Of a DNA stretch of 7,010 nucleotides, positions 1-5,619 are shown piece after piece; within the stretch, counting starts at the first letter, position 1; each line of letters begins with the position of its first letter. The position numbers and the translations under genes were made by a program. Source of the stretch: an uncultured Oscillospiraceae bacterium (lineage in GTDB: Bacteria; Bacillota; Clostridia; Oscillospirales; Acutalibacteraceae); contig CABSLQ010000102.1 of the NCBI GenBank assembly GCA_902478605.1, forward strand, positions 1 through 7,010. Reading direction: 5' to 3'. The notes below the pieces were generated by a model. It was not told where the DNA came from. It did not search any database and saw only the letters and a list, made by a program, of their open reading frames with translations.

Positions 1-44
1 ACCTCATTCAGCCGGAGCCTGCAAATCAATTTTGCGCATAAATC

Positions 45-74
45 TTGACAGTACCGTACTCCCTTCTCTAACAA
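45..74 (+). promoter_or_regulatory. candidate sigma-A promoter for the small-gene cluster
   Basis: A perfect -35 hexamer TTGACA lies at 45-50. After an 18-base spacer comes TAACAA at 69-74, a moderate match to a -10 box. It sits 38 bases before the first convincing start codon at 113 and could drive the small-gene/methyltransferase cluster. The -10 match is imperfect, and a transcript could equally arrive from upstream of the window. Confidence 0.35.
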
Positions 75-112
75 TAAGGATGAGTAAATATATTGGAAAG
101 GAGAATTGTCCC

Positions 113-361
113 ATGCAGTATTTTGATAAGAACGGCAAGGAAATCAAGGCGGGCCTTGAGATATGTCCTTCTGAACAGGAAATCCGTACTGAGCTTGAAG
201 AACTTGCACCGATCATTGAAGGGACAGAGGTTGCCTTGGACTATGGCGAGAAGGTCTCGAAGGAAGACTATGAAAAGTACGAAGCAGCCATTGCTCGAAG
301 AACAACGCTCACATCGATGCTCGGTGAGGATAGCCCTGCCCCCGAAATTACCATGCAGTAG
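113..361 (+). CDS. small acidic hypothetical protein (82 aa)
   Basis: An 82-residue protein starting MQYFDKNGKEIKAG and ending in TAG at 359-361. The reading frame is open upstream to 32, but the ATG at 113 is preferred because a good ribosome binding site (GGAAAGGAG, 95-103) lies 9 bases before it. The protein is rich in Glu and Asp, has no membrane segment and no cysteine pair, and is predicted to be cytoplasmic with a helical middle (residues ~25-65, many E/K/A). I do not recognise a family with certainty. Small proteins opening with a similar 'YFDKNGKEI' stretch occur, as I recall, in conjugative elements of Clostridia, which fits the DUF4314 and methyltransferase genes downstream. No function can be assigned. 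Confidence 0.75.
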   Translation: MQYFDKNGKEIKAGLEICPSEQEIRTELEELAPIIEGTEVALDYGEKVSKEDYEKYEAAIARRTTLTSMLGEDSPAPEITMQ

Positions 362-380
362 AAAGGAGTTGGTGATAAAT

Positions 381-722
381 ATGGCTTTGTTATTCTCTGC
401 GGTTAGAGCGACCGCAAACGACCAGGAAGTCGAATTCTTTGTGGGTGGTATCCCAAGGGAGTATGACGACCTCGAAGGCTGGACTGCCTTCGACAGATTT
501 ATGGGAGAAATTGATAAAGAAACCGAAGTGGCTGTTCATGCGGAATCATACCTTTACGGTGAAGAAGAAACATATCGCGCCACTCCCGAAGAAGTCGCAT
601 ATTTTATGAAACGAATCGAAATGGACGATACATTCCTGTCCCGATGCGACAATATTGAAAGTGTGGATTTCACAATCGATTGGTCTCCCGAAGAATTATT
701 CAATATGGAGGTACAACAATGA
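381..722 (+). CDS. acidic hypothetical protein (113 aa), mobile-element type
   Basis: A 113-residue protein starting MALLFSAVRATANDQEVEF. The frame is open further upstream, but the ATG at 381 follows an AAAGGAG site at 362-368 and keeps the gene clear of the previous one, whose TAG at 359-361 lies 19 bases before it. The protein is strongly acidic, with repeated E/D clusters (for example YGEEETYRATPEEV in the middle, residues ~59-72), and has no membrane segment or metal-binding motif. Acidic charge of this kind is seen in DNA-mimic anti-restriction proteins, but I see no specific ArdA signature, so that is only speculation. It is the middle gene of a co-directional cluster, and its TGA overlaps the next ATG by four bases (ATGA, 719-722), so the two are probably translated in a coupled way. 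Function unknown. Confidence 0.75.
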   Translation: MALLFSAVRATANDQEVEFFVGGIPREYDDLEGWTAFDRFMGEIDKETEVAVHAESYLYGEEETYRATPEEVAYFMKRIEMDDTFLSRCDNIESVDFTIDWSPEELFNMEVQQ

Positions 723-1015
723 ACGATTGGGAAAGACAGCATAGACAAGCACAACAGTACAAGGATGCATATCCCCCTGGCACTCGGCTCATGCTTCTGT
801 GCATGAATGATCCTCACCATCCTGTAGAAAGCGGCACCCGTGGCACAGTCGAACATGTTGATGACATGGGTACTATTCATATGCGATGGGACAATGGTCG
901 AGGACTTGGCATTGTCCCCGGTGAGGATGAATTCCGCAGACTGACTCAAGAGGAAATCGATCAGGAGCTGAGAGATCAGGCTCAAGAGCAGTCTATGCAG
1001 AATCAGATTATGTAG
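719..1015 (+). CDS. DUF4314 domain-containing protein (98 aa)
   Basis: A 98-residue protein. Residues ~17-75 match the DUF4314 pattern as I know it: a YPPGTRLMLL opening, 'GTRGTVEHVDDMGTIHM', then 'WDNGRGLGIVPGEDEFR'. The fold is probably a small beta barrel (SH3/KOW-like), inferred from alternating beta-type residues around the glycines. The function of DUF4314 is not established; the family is frequent in conjugative and integrative elements of Firmicutes. The start ATG at 719 overlaps the preceding stop (ATGA) and has GGAGG at 707-711, seven bases upstream, so this start is firm. The tail (residues ~76-98) is rich in Gln and Glu and probably disordered. The C5 methyltransferase starts 40 bases downstream on the same strand. 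Confidence 0.88.
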   Translation: MNDWERQHRQAQQYKDAYPPGTRLMLLCMNDPHHPVESGTRGTVEHVDDMGTIHMRWDNGRGLGIVPGEDEFRRLTQEEIDQELRDQAQEQSMQNQIM

Positions 1016-1055
1016 AGAGCGAGGTGAACTGGAAAACAGATAGGTCGGATGCCGT

Positions 1056-1979
1056 ATGGCTATCCAATTTATTGATTTATGTTCGGGTATCGGAGGTTTC
1101 CATTCCGGCTTGATGGCGACAGGTCATTACGAGTGCGTTGGACACGCTGAAATTGATCCTAATGCTGCAAAGGCATATAAAGCTATCTACGGTGAAGAAG
1201 GAGGTTTGAACTATGGCGACCTGCGGGAAATTGACCCAAAACAACTGCCCGACTTTGAGTTGCTCTGTGCCGGATTTCCTTGTCAAAGTTTCTCTGTTGC
1301 AGGGCGAAGGCTCGGATTCCAAGATACAAGAGGTACTGTGTTCTTTGAAATTGCCCGAATCATTGCAGAGAAACGGCCTCCATTTCTACTCTTGGAGAAT
1401 GTCCCCGGTTTGTTATCGCATGACAGCGGCAGGACGCTTACTACCATCTTCTCCTCGCTTGTTGAAATGGGGTATCATCTCGAATGGATGGTGCTTAACA
1501 GCAAATACTTCGGAGTCCCACAACAGCGAAGAAGGCTGTACATTGTCGGATATCTTGATGCACGATGTGCCGGAAAAGTATTTCCTCTCGGAAGCAGCTA
1601 TGCGAAAAATCTTAAGCAGCTTATCCCCGGCGCACAGGGACAAAGAGTCTACGAAACAGACGGTGTAGCTTGTACCCAATGTGCAAGTGCCGGTGGTTGG
1701 GGCGGTAAGACAGGATTATACTTCATCGATATGAATGTAAATCCTAAGATTACCGAGGTAGCGCGCATGAAATGCCGGGGTGCGCAGATCCGCACTACCA
1801 TAGGTGGGATATTCACACATCAGCTTGTCTGTGGAATCAAACAGGTTCTCCGGCAGATCCGTTGCGCTGAAAGATGTGCCATAACAACAGGGATATACAG
1901 CATCCAGCGATCCCGGATTCAAAACCTTTTTTCCCCAGTAAAGATGTGCGGGATATGCCCCCCGCATAAATCTCTATGA
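1056..1979 (+). CDS. C5-cytosine DNA methyltransferase, 3'-truncated with a chimeric tail
   Basis: Transfers a methyl group from S-adenosylmethionine to cytosine C5 in DNA. Visible motifs: I, DLCSGIGGF (residues 7-15, SAM binding); acidic E32; IV, GFPCQSFS (73-80) with catalytic Cys76; VI, ENVPG (114-118); VIII, QQRRRLYIVG (156-165). Target recognition begins around 196-223 (GGWGGKTGLYFID). The frame runs 307 codons, but family-like sequence ends at Arg237 (base 1766). Motifs IX (the RLMGFP/RLQGFP region) and X (the GNAVPP region) are absent. The last 70 residues look unrelated and are antisense to a GH36 gene fragment. Loss of motifs IX and X should leave the enzyme inactive or badly folded. 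The ATG at 1056 is the first after an in-frame TAG at 1041; its ribosome binding site is weak (AGGTCGG, 1042-1048). No restriction endonuclease is visible. The context suggests an orphan methyltransferase carried by a mobile element. Confidence 0.9.
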   Translation: MAIQFIDLCSGIGGFHSGLMATGHYECVGHAEIDPNAAKAYKAIYGEEGGLNYGDLREIDPKQLPDFELLCAGFPCQSFSVAGRRLGFQDTRGTVFFEIARIIAEKRPPFLLLENVPGLLSHDSGRTLTTIFSSLVEMGYHLEWMVLNSKYFGVPQQRRRLYIVGYLDARCAGKVFPLGSSYAKNLKQLIPGAQGQRVYETDGVACTQCASAGGWGGKTGLYFIDMNVNPKITEVARMKCRGAQIRTTIGGIFTHQLVCGIKQVLRQIRCAERCAITTGIYSIQRSRIQNLFSPVKMCGICPPHKSL

Positions 1980-2052
1980 CATAACTCGTATTCCGTGTGT
2001 GCATCAGCAATTGACGTGACGACTCGTTGTAGACAATTGGCACTTCGCTCAC
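1758..2052 (-). pseudogene. GH36 alpha-galactosidase, N-terminal fragment, frameshifted
   Basis: Alpha-galactosidases of family GH36 remove terminal alpha-galactose from melibiose, raffinose and similar sugars in the cytoplasm. The fragment opens at GTG (2050-2052) as SEVPIVYNESSRQ, then NTSYVIEIYAG, the usual start of the GH36 N-terminal beta domain. The frame then shifts by one at a run of six C (1958-1963; G on the coding strand). In the new frame it continues PAHLYWGKKVLNPGSLDA and later 'CEYPTYGSADLRTPAFHARY', which resembles the family pattern EYPSYGTxDFRxPAF. Removing one G restores a single frame. Only ~95 of roughly 700 residues remain; the catalytic TIM barrel is lost at the 1758-1766 breakpoint. 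A short-spaced AGAGG (2057-2061) precedes the start. The permease gene remnant upstream is what is expected for a sugar uptake operon. Assignment is from remembered family patterns. Confidence 0.72.
1761..1766. other. breakpoint between methyltransferase and GH36 fragment
   Basis: On the + strand the methyltransferase reads ...ITEVAR up to 1766. On the - strand a GH36 alpha-galactosidase fragment reads ...TPAFHARY, ending at about 1758. The bases GTAGCGCGC (1758-1766) fit both proteins, as V-A-R in one direction and A-R-Y in the other. The palindrome GCGCGC (1761-1766) lies at the centre. Neither protein continues plausibly past this point. This is a microhomology-type junction, either biological or created in assembly. 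Confidence 0.65.
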
Positions 2053-2105
2053 CTAACCTCTTTTCAGGTGTATATTGTTTCTAGGTCACCTGTAAACTTC
2101 CGTTT

Positions 2106-2198
2106 TTATTCACCAGTCAGACCGGTTCTTTCAATGCTTTCAATAAACTGTCTCTGAAGACAGATATACACAATGAGCAGCGTAAGAAAGCAAAAACG
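2106..2198 (-). pseudogene. sugar ABC transporter permease (MalG type), C-terminal remnant
   Basis: The last ~30 codons before the TAA at 2106-2108 read LIVYICLQRQFIESI, then ERTGLTGE. This is the typical end of a carbohydrate ABC permease of the MalG class: a final membrane helix, then 'QKxFIxGI...GxxKG'. Everything upstream in the permease, including the EAA loop that contacts the ATPase, is missing. The remnant is fused in frame to GH16 coding sequence, so it lies at the C-terminus of a hybrid frame. The stop lies 53 bases before the GH36 start, which is normal operon spacing. That suggests the permease tail and GH36 start come from one original uptake locus. The exact left edge of the permease sequence (about 2190-2220) cannot be fixed by eye. 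Confidence 0.6.
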
Positions 2199-2861
2199 TG
2201 CCGTATCACTTGATGGGGATTGCCTGGGAGCCAGCGTCCCGGCCGCCTTCATCCAGAATGCCGGCCATGCGCCCCGCTGATATGGGAGCTTGGCGTACAT
2301 TTCCACATACCCATACCGGAAGTTCATGGTGTCCTGGGTGCTGAGAACCGAGGGAACCGCATACTGAATGGAGCTGTCGGACGGGTCGCTGTACCGGACG
2401 GTGTTCAGCTTCAGGCTGCCGCCGGCCACCTGGAGAGTATTCGGGTCGCCGGTAGTCACGCAAAATTCCGGCGCTGTTCCCATATGGCCTCCCAGCGACC
2501 ATTTTGAGAGATCCAGGCTGCTTGCGTCAAAGCCGTCGCCCCATACATACCGGTACCGTCCCAGTTTTACATCCTCTTTCGGATCCATAGGGATGATTTT
2601 CACCTCCTTGAACTGCGCCCATTTCCATTCGCCGTGCCCAAGGAGCACATACGCCGATCCCGCTATGGCCATGGGCTGCAAAATATTCACCGCTTCATCC
2701 GGCATCTGCATGATCCATCCGGCCATGGTCAGCCGGTAATCGCTGCCAATACGGATAAAGCCAAAGGTGTGCGCCGCCGTCCAGTCAAAGCCGTCCAGCA
2801 CACAGACCGTCCGGCGGAAACGACGTTGCAAAAAGGGCGGAATTTGGATGTCGAGTTCCAA
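2106..2861 (-). pseudogene. GH16 beta-glucanase fragment fused to the permease remnant
   Basis: The open frame is 251 codons. Only about 2210-2825 looks like GH16 (laminarinase/lichenase family, normally secreted). Frame residues ~109-212 carry the N-terminal half of the jelly roll: 'FDASSLDLSKWSLGG', then GGSLKLNTVRYSD, then YGYVEMYAKLPYQRGAWPAF, then WMKAAG. The catalytic ExDxxE motif normally follows within ~20-30 residues but is absent; after APRQ the frame passes into an ABC permease tail. Residues ~20-91 (DWTAAHTFGFIRIG and following) may be an upstream carbohydrate-binding or concanavalin-like part. The nominal start at 2861 lies inside a terminator hairpin and has no ribosome binding site, so the 5' end is also lost. 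AAGGAGG followed by an ATG at 2588 is probably coincidence. The fragment should not give a working enzyme. Confidence 0.72.
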
Positions 2862-2871
2862 ATTCCGCCCT
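2830..2871 (-). terminator. intrinsic terminator of the sigma/beta-propeller operon
   Basis: Perfect 15-base inverted repeat: AGGGCGGAATTTGGA at 2834-2848 and its complement at 2857-2871, with an 8-base loop (2849-2856). Read on the - strand the hairpin is followed by a run of five T (complement of 2830-2834), the classical Rho-independent form. It lies about 120 bases after the beta-propeller stop codon. The stretch between (2872-2991) holds no gene, only a weak short hairpin near 2914-2928. Confidence 0.85.
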
Positions 2872-2991
2872 CTGTTTCTATGCTGTAATCTCTTTTTTGT
2901 CGTTTTTTAATGAACCGCTTCGCCAGCGGCCGGCGGGAAATAAAACCGGGACTGAAACGCCCTTCCGGAGACTTCCAAACCCGGCCATTTT

Positions 2992-4971
2992 TCAGGAAAA
3001 CAAGAGAGAGGACAACAGGGAGAAGGAGTTCATGTCGAAGACCGTGACGCCGGTGGGAGAGCAGACGTATAGCCCGTCGCCGCTGTATACACCTCGCAGC
3101 CAATGCCCGGTGAATTCTGGCACCAGTTCGGCCCGCTGGATAAAGCCGGCTTCATCGTCATAGCTGAACACCAGATACTCGCCTGCGGCCGGGAAGGCGA
3201 TGAGGTTTTTCTCATCGCTGACGAGGATGGCCTTGTGGTTGGTGAGCGCCTCCGAATCGGCATAGCGCATCTCCAGCAGGGTGGTGTGCCGCTCGGCAAC
3301 CTGCTGCGGATCGGACACGTCGAACATGCTGAGCTTAAGGCTGCCCTCGGCACCTGTCTGGGGATCGGCGTCCCGGCCAAGGCCCAGCAGCAGGCCGTCG
3401 GCGTAAGGGTGCAGATACTGGGAAAAGCCGGGGATTTTCAGCGCGCTGAGAATGACCGGCCGGGCCGGATCCGTGAGGTCCACCGTGAAGAGAGGATCGA
3501 CCTGGCGGAAGGTGACGAAGTAACCGATATCCCCGTCGAAGCGGACGGAATACACCGATTCCTCCGGCGCCACGTTTTCCAGCTTGCCGCAGGTTTGCAG
3601 GTCCTTATCCAAAATATACAGATTGCTGCCCGCGCCGCTGACGGTGGTGACCAGCCGGAAATAGCCCTCATGCTCATCCATGGAAAACTGATTGAGAAGT
3701 GTGCCGGGCACCGACGCGGTGCCGGCATAGGCCACCTGTCCGTCCTGCAGAGTGAATTTCAGCAGCGTGGTGATGTCCAGATAGAGGCGGCTGTCCGCAA
3801 TATAATCGGTTACCGCCACATACAGGGAAGAGGCGCTGGCGTACAGATTGGCGCCGCCGCCCATCACCGCGCGGGAAGCGGTATGAGCCGCCGGCTGCGC
3901 GGTATTCAGCCCGGTGACCACGACATACTGCGCTTCGGAGGGCTGTGGGCAAAGGGTGACGCTTTCCGCCGGCAGGGGAGAAGCCTGGCCGTCGGTGTAC
4001 AGCAGCGGGACGTAGGTGGCGGGCTCCGCCCGGTTGATATCGTCCGTCACCCGGTGCTGCGTCACCAGATACAGATGGTCGCCCACCATGCGGGAAGACA
4101 GGTAGGATCCGCTCTGACCCTGGGTGTGGAGCAGAACGGGTTTCGTGCGGTCGGTGATGTCATAGACCGCAGCCTCTATGGCGGCGGCCGCTTCGTCATA
4201 GAAAGAGTAGGAACCGATATATTGATCGATGGTTTCACCATATCCCAGGGAATCGGCAGGAAACGCCTCCTGCAGAACGATCAAGCGGTTTTCCGTCACA
4301 TACAGCTCAAAGGGGCGGTAAAGATTTTCGTCATCCTTTTCCGGCACCGTGATACAGGCAAGCTCGCGCGGCTGCTCCTTATCGGCGGTGACGATGCGCA
4401 CCGTGGTGCCTGACACGATATAGAGATAACGGCCGTCCGTCTTGACCACGTCCGCCTCCTGTACGCCGGCCACCTGCAGATTGGTCTGCGAATGGTCGGG
4501 CGAAGAAGAGGTGTCTTCATCGGTGGTCGTGGTAACGATCGGCCCGCTTTCTCCTGCAAGACCGGCGCCGTCGGGGGCGGCGCTCAGCCGGCTGTTGCCG
4601 AACGCGCCGAACAGCTCGCTCAGCCAGGTGGCCGGCCCGTCGTATGCCCCTCTTTGCAGCCGCCGGATTTCCCGGACGGCTCCATAGATCTGATCATAGC
4701 TGTCGGCGGCGGGCACCGTTTCCTGGGGCAGAGCCAGCGAGCCGATCAACCGGGCGACGGGGAAGGCGGCAAACAGGAGCGCCACGCAGGCAGCGGCCGC
4801 CAGAACCACGCGCCAGGCCATTTTTCTTTTCTTCGGCTTTGCTTTGGCCACAGGGGTTGAGGAGGCCGCCAGCCGGCCGGCTTCCTGCCGCATGGCGGCG
4901 GCGGTTTTGTCCACGAGTGCAGGCGATGGGGTTATCGCGTCGTTATCGGCGCGGTATTGCTCTTCAAACAT
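2992..4971 (-). CDS. membrane-anchored beta-propeller protein (PF09826-like), probable anti-sigma/sensor
   Basis: A 659-residue protein. Residues 1-50 are cytoplasmic (FEEQYRADNDAITPSPALVD, then a K/R-rich stop at 46-52). A single membrane helix at ~54-73 follows, then a linker with a T/S/D-rich low-complexity stretch (~146-160). The extracytoplasmic domain from ~163 carries Beta_propel hallmarks: 'NLQVAGVQEADVVKTDGRYL' (~164-183) and 'VRFDGDIGYFVTFRQVDPLF' (~476-495), then LKIPGFSQYLHPY (~511-523). The ATG at 4971 is preferred over TTG at 4977 because AAAGGAG (4981-4987) is nine bases upstream. The start overlaps the sigma gene's stop by eight bases. The position after an ECF sigma factor and the short cytoplasmic tail suggest an anti-sigma factor with a propeller sensor. 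The tail contains no His or Cys, so it is not a zinc anti-sigma (ZAS) domain. The anti-sigma role is inference; the propeller's ligand is unknown. Confidence 0.88.
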   Translation of the reverse strand: MFEEQYRADNDAITPSPALVDKTAAAMRQEAGRLAASSTPVAKAKPKKRKMAWRVVLAAAACVALLFAAFPVARLIGSLALPQETVPAADSYDQIYGAVREIRRLQRGAYDGPATWLSELFGAFGNSRLSAAPDGAGLAGESGPIVTTTTDEDTSSSPDHSQTNLQVAGVQEADVVKTDGRYLYIVSGTTVRIVTADKEQPRELACITVPEKDDENLYRPFELYVTENRLIVLQEAFPADSLGYGETIDQYIGSYSFYDEAAAAIEAAVYDITDRTKPVLLHTQGQSGSYLSSRMVGDHLYLVTQHRVTDDINRAEPATYVPLLYTDGQASPLPAESVTLCPQPSEAQYVVVTGLNTAQPAAHTASRAVMGGGANLYASASSLYVAVTDYIADSRLYLDITTLLKFTLQDGQVAYAGTASVPGTLLNQFSMDEHEGYFRLVTTVSGAGSNLYILDKDLQTCGKLENVAPEESVYSVRFDGDIGYFVTFRQVDPLFTVDLTDPARPVILSALKIPGFSQYLHPYADGLLLGLGRDADPQTGAEGSLKLSMFDVSDPQQVAERHTTLLEMRYADSEALTNHKAILVSDEKNLIAFPAAGEYLVFSYDDEAGFIQRAELVPEFTGHWLRGVYSGDGLYVCSPTGVTVFDMNSFSLLSSLLFS

Positions 4972-5455
4972 CGGCAATATCTCCTTTCAAGGCATCCCGG
5001 AGCTTCGTCCGGGCCCGGAACAGAAGGGATTTGACGGTGGATTCCTTCTGCCCGGTGAGTTCTCCGATCTCCCGCACCGACAGCCCCTCGTAATAATGCA
5101 GGTGCACGACGGTGCGGTATTTGGCCGGCAGCGCCGCCACCGCGTAGTATACCTCGCTTTTTTCGGGCATTTCGGTGCGGATATCGGTGGGCAGAGCCAC
5201 CGTACGCCGGTACCAGGCCGAGGCCAGCAGTGTACGGCTGCAATGGATGGTGGTGCGGATAAGCCAGGCCTTGCGGTGCTCCTCGTCGATATAGTCCACC
5301 CGATAGCGAATGTAGCGCAGGAACACCTCCTGGAACACGTCGTCCGCATCCGCCCGGCATCCGGTATGGGAAAAAGCCAGGCGGTATACCATGGGGCCGT
5401 ATTGCTGCAGAACCGTTTCCACCGCATCGTACGCATGCGGCGTCTCTTTGTTCAT
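4964..5455 (-). CDS. ECF-type RNA polymerase sigma factor (sigma-70 family)
   Basis: A 163-residue group 4 sigma factor that directs RNA polymerase to stress or envelope-response promoters. Region 2 (residues ~14-78) includes DADDVFQEVFLRYIRY (36-51), the core-binding/-10 recognition segment, and RKAWLIRTTI (61-70). Region 4 (~103-155) includes LPAKYRTVVHLHYYEGLS (109-126) and the helix-turn-helix VREIGELTGQKESTVKSLL (127-145), which contacts the -35 box. Length is normal for the class. The frame is open upstream to 5608, but the ATG at 5455 (MNKETPHAYD) is chosen: AGGAGGG at 5466-5472 lies just upstream, and the longer version would read through the ychF terminator. The gene is translationally overlapped with the membrane beta-propeller protein, its probable inhibitor. 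Autoregulation is likely given the promoter-like sequence upstream, but unproven. Confidence 0.93.
   Translation of the reverse strand: MNKETPHAYDAVETVLQQYGPMVYRLAFSHTGCRADADDVFQEVFLRYIRYRVDYIDEEHRKAWLIRTTIHCSRTLLASAWYRRTVALPTDIRTEMPEKSEVYYAVAALPAKYRTVVHLHYYEGLSVREIGELTGQKESTVKSLLFRARTKLRDALKGDIADV
4981..4987 (-). promoter_or_regulatory. ribosome binding site deciding the beta-propeller start
   Basis: On the - strand AAAGGAG (4987 to 4981) lies inside the end of the sigma gene, nine bases before ATG 4971-4969. A TTG three codon-like steps upstream (4977) would have only three bases of spacing. The sequence therefore supports ATG 4971 and translational coupling of the two genes. Confidence 0.8.
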
Positions 5456-5509
5456 CCGTCTTCCCTCCTCCTCGCCCCTTCTGCCGCGGGACGTTTTGGC
5501 ATGCCTCTG

Positions 5510-5543
5510 TATAGAAAACCAAATACCCCATGAAAAGGTTGCA
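5510..5543 (-). promoter_or_regulatory. candidate promoter(s) of the sigma/beta-propeller operon
   Basis: Read on the - strand, TGCAACCTTTT begins at 5543; TGCAACC resembles ECF -35 elements of the AAC type. A TCTATA sequence follows at 5515-5510, but the gap of 21 bases is long for an ECF promoter. An overlapping housekeeping alternative is TTTTCA, 17 bases, TATACA. Both lie 55-90 bases upstream of the sigma start and just after the ychF terminator, so a promoter here is expected. Which sigma factor uses it cannot be told by eye. Confidence 0.45.
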
Positions 5544-5556
5544 CCCGGAGAAAATA

Positions 5557-5597
5557 TTTTAAAAAAAGGGCGCCGGGGGCTGTGACCTCCGGCGCCC
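5557..5597 (-). terminator. intrinsic terminator of ychF
   Basis: GC-rich stem GGGCGCCGG (5568-5576) pairs with CCGGCGCCC (5589-5597). It extends inward by three more pairs including one G-U, leaving a loop at about 5580-5585. On the - strand the stem is followed by seven T (complement of 5561-5567) and an AT-rich tail. It sits 23 bases after the ychF stop codon and separates ychF from the sigma operon. Confidence 0.92.
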
Positions 5598-5619
5598 TTG
5601 GGCGTCATGATTAGGCGGG

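Noticed and set aside
554..985. 143-codon frame on the - strand
   Set aside because: Antisense to the 113-residue protein and DUF4314 genes, which have proper ribosome binding sites and coupling.
2041..2105. CAGGTG...CACCTG inverted repeat before the GH36 start as an operator
   Set aside because: Arms of only six bases with a 16-base gap. Too weak to call a regulator site.
2586..2612. AAGGAGGTGA followed by ATG at 2588 on the - strand as an internal start of the GH16 fragment
   Set aside because: Spacing is longer than usual, and the AAGGAGGTGA simply encodes Lys-Glu-Val within continuous protein-like sequence. Probably coincidental.
3103..4413. 436-codon open frame on the + strand
   Set aside because: Antisense to the beta-propeller gene. 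Composition is repetitive G/R/H/Q/V typical of the reverse strand of GC-rich coding DNA, with no recognisable domain or ribosome binding site.
4972..4977. TTG at 4977 as start of the beta-propeller gene
   Set aside because: Only three bases from the ribosome binding site, whereas ATG 4971 has the ideal nine-base spacing.
4844..5533. 229-codon open frame on the + strand
   Set aside because: Antisense to the sigma factor and the start of the beta-propeller gene. No support for a real product.
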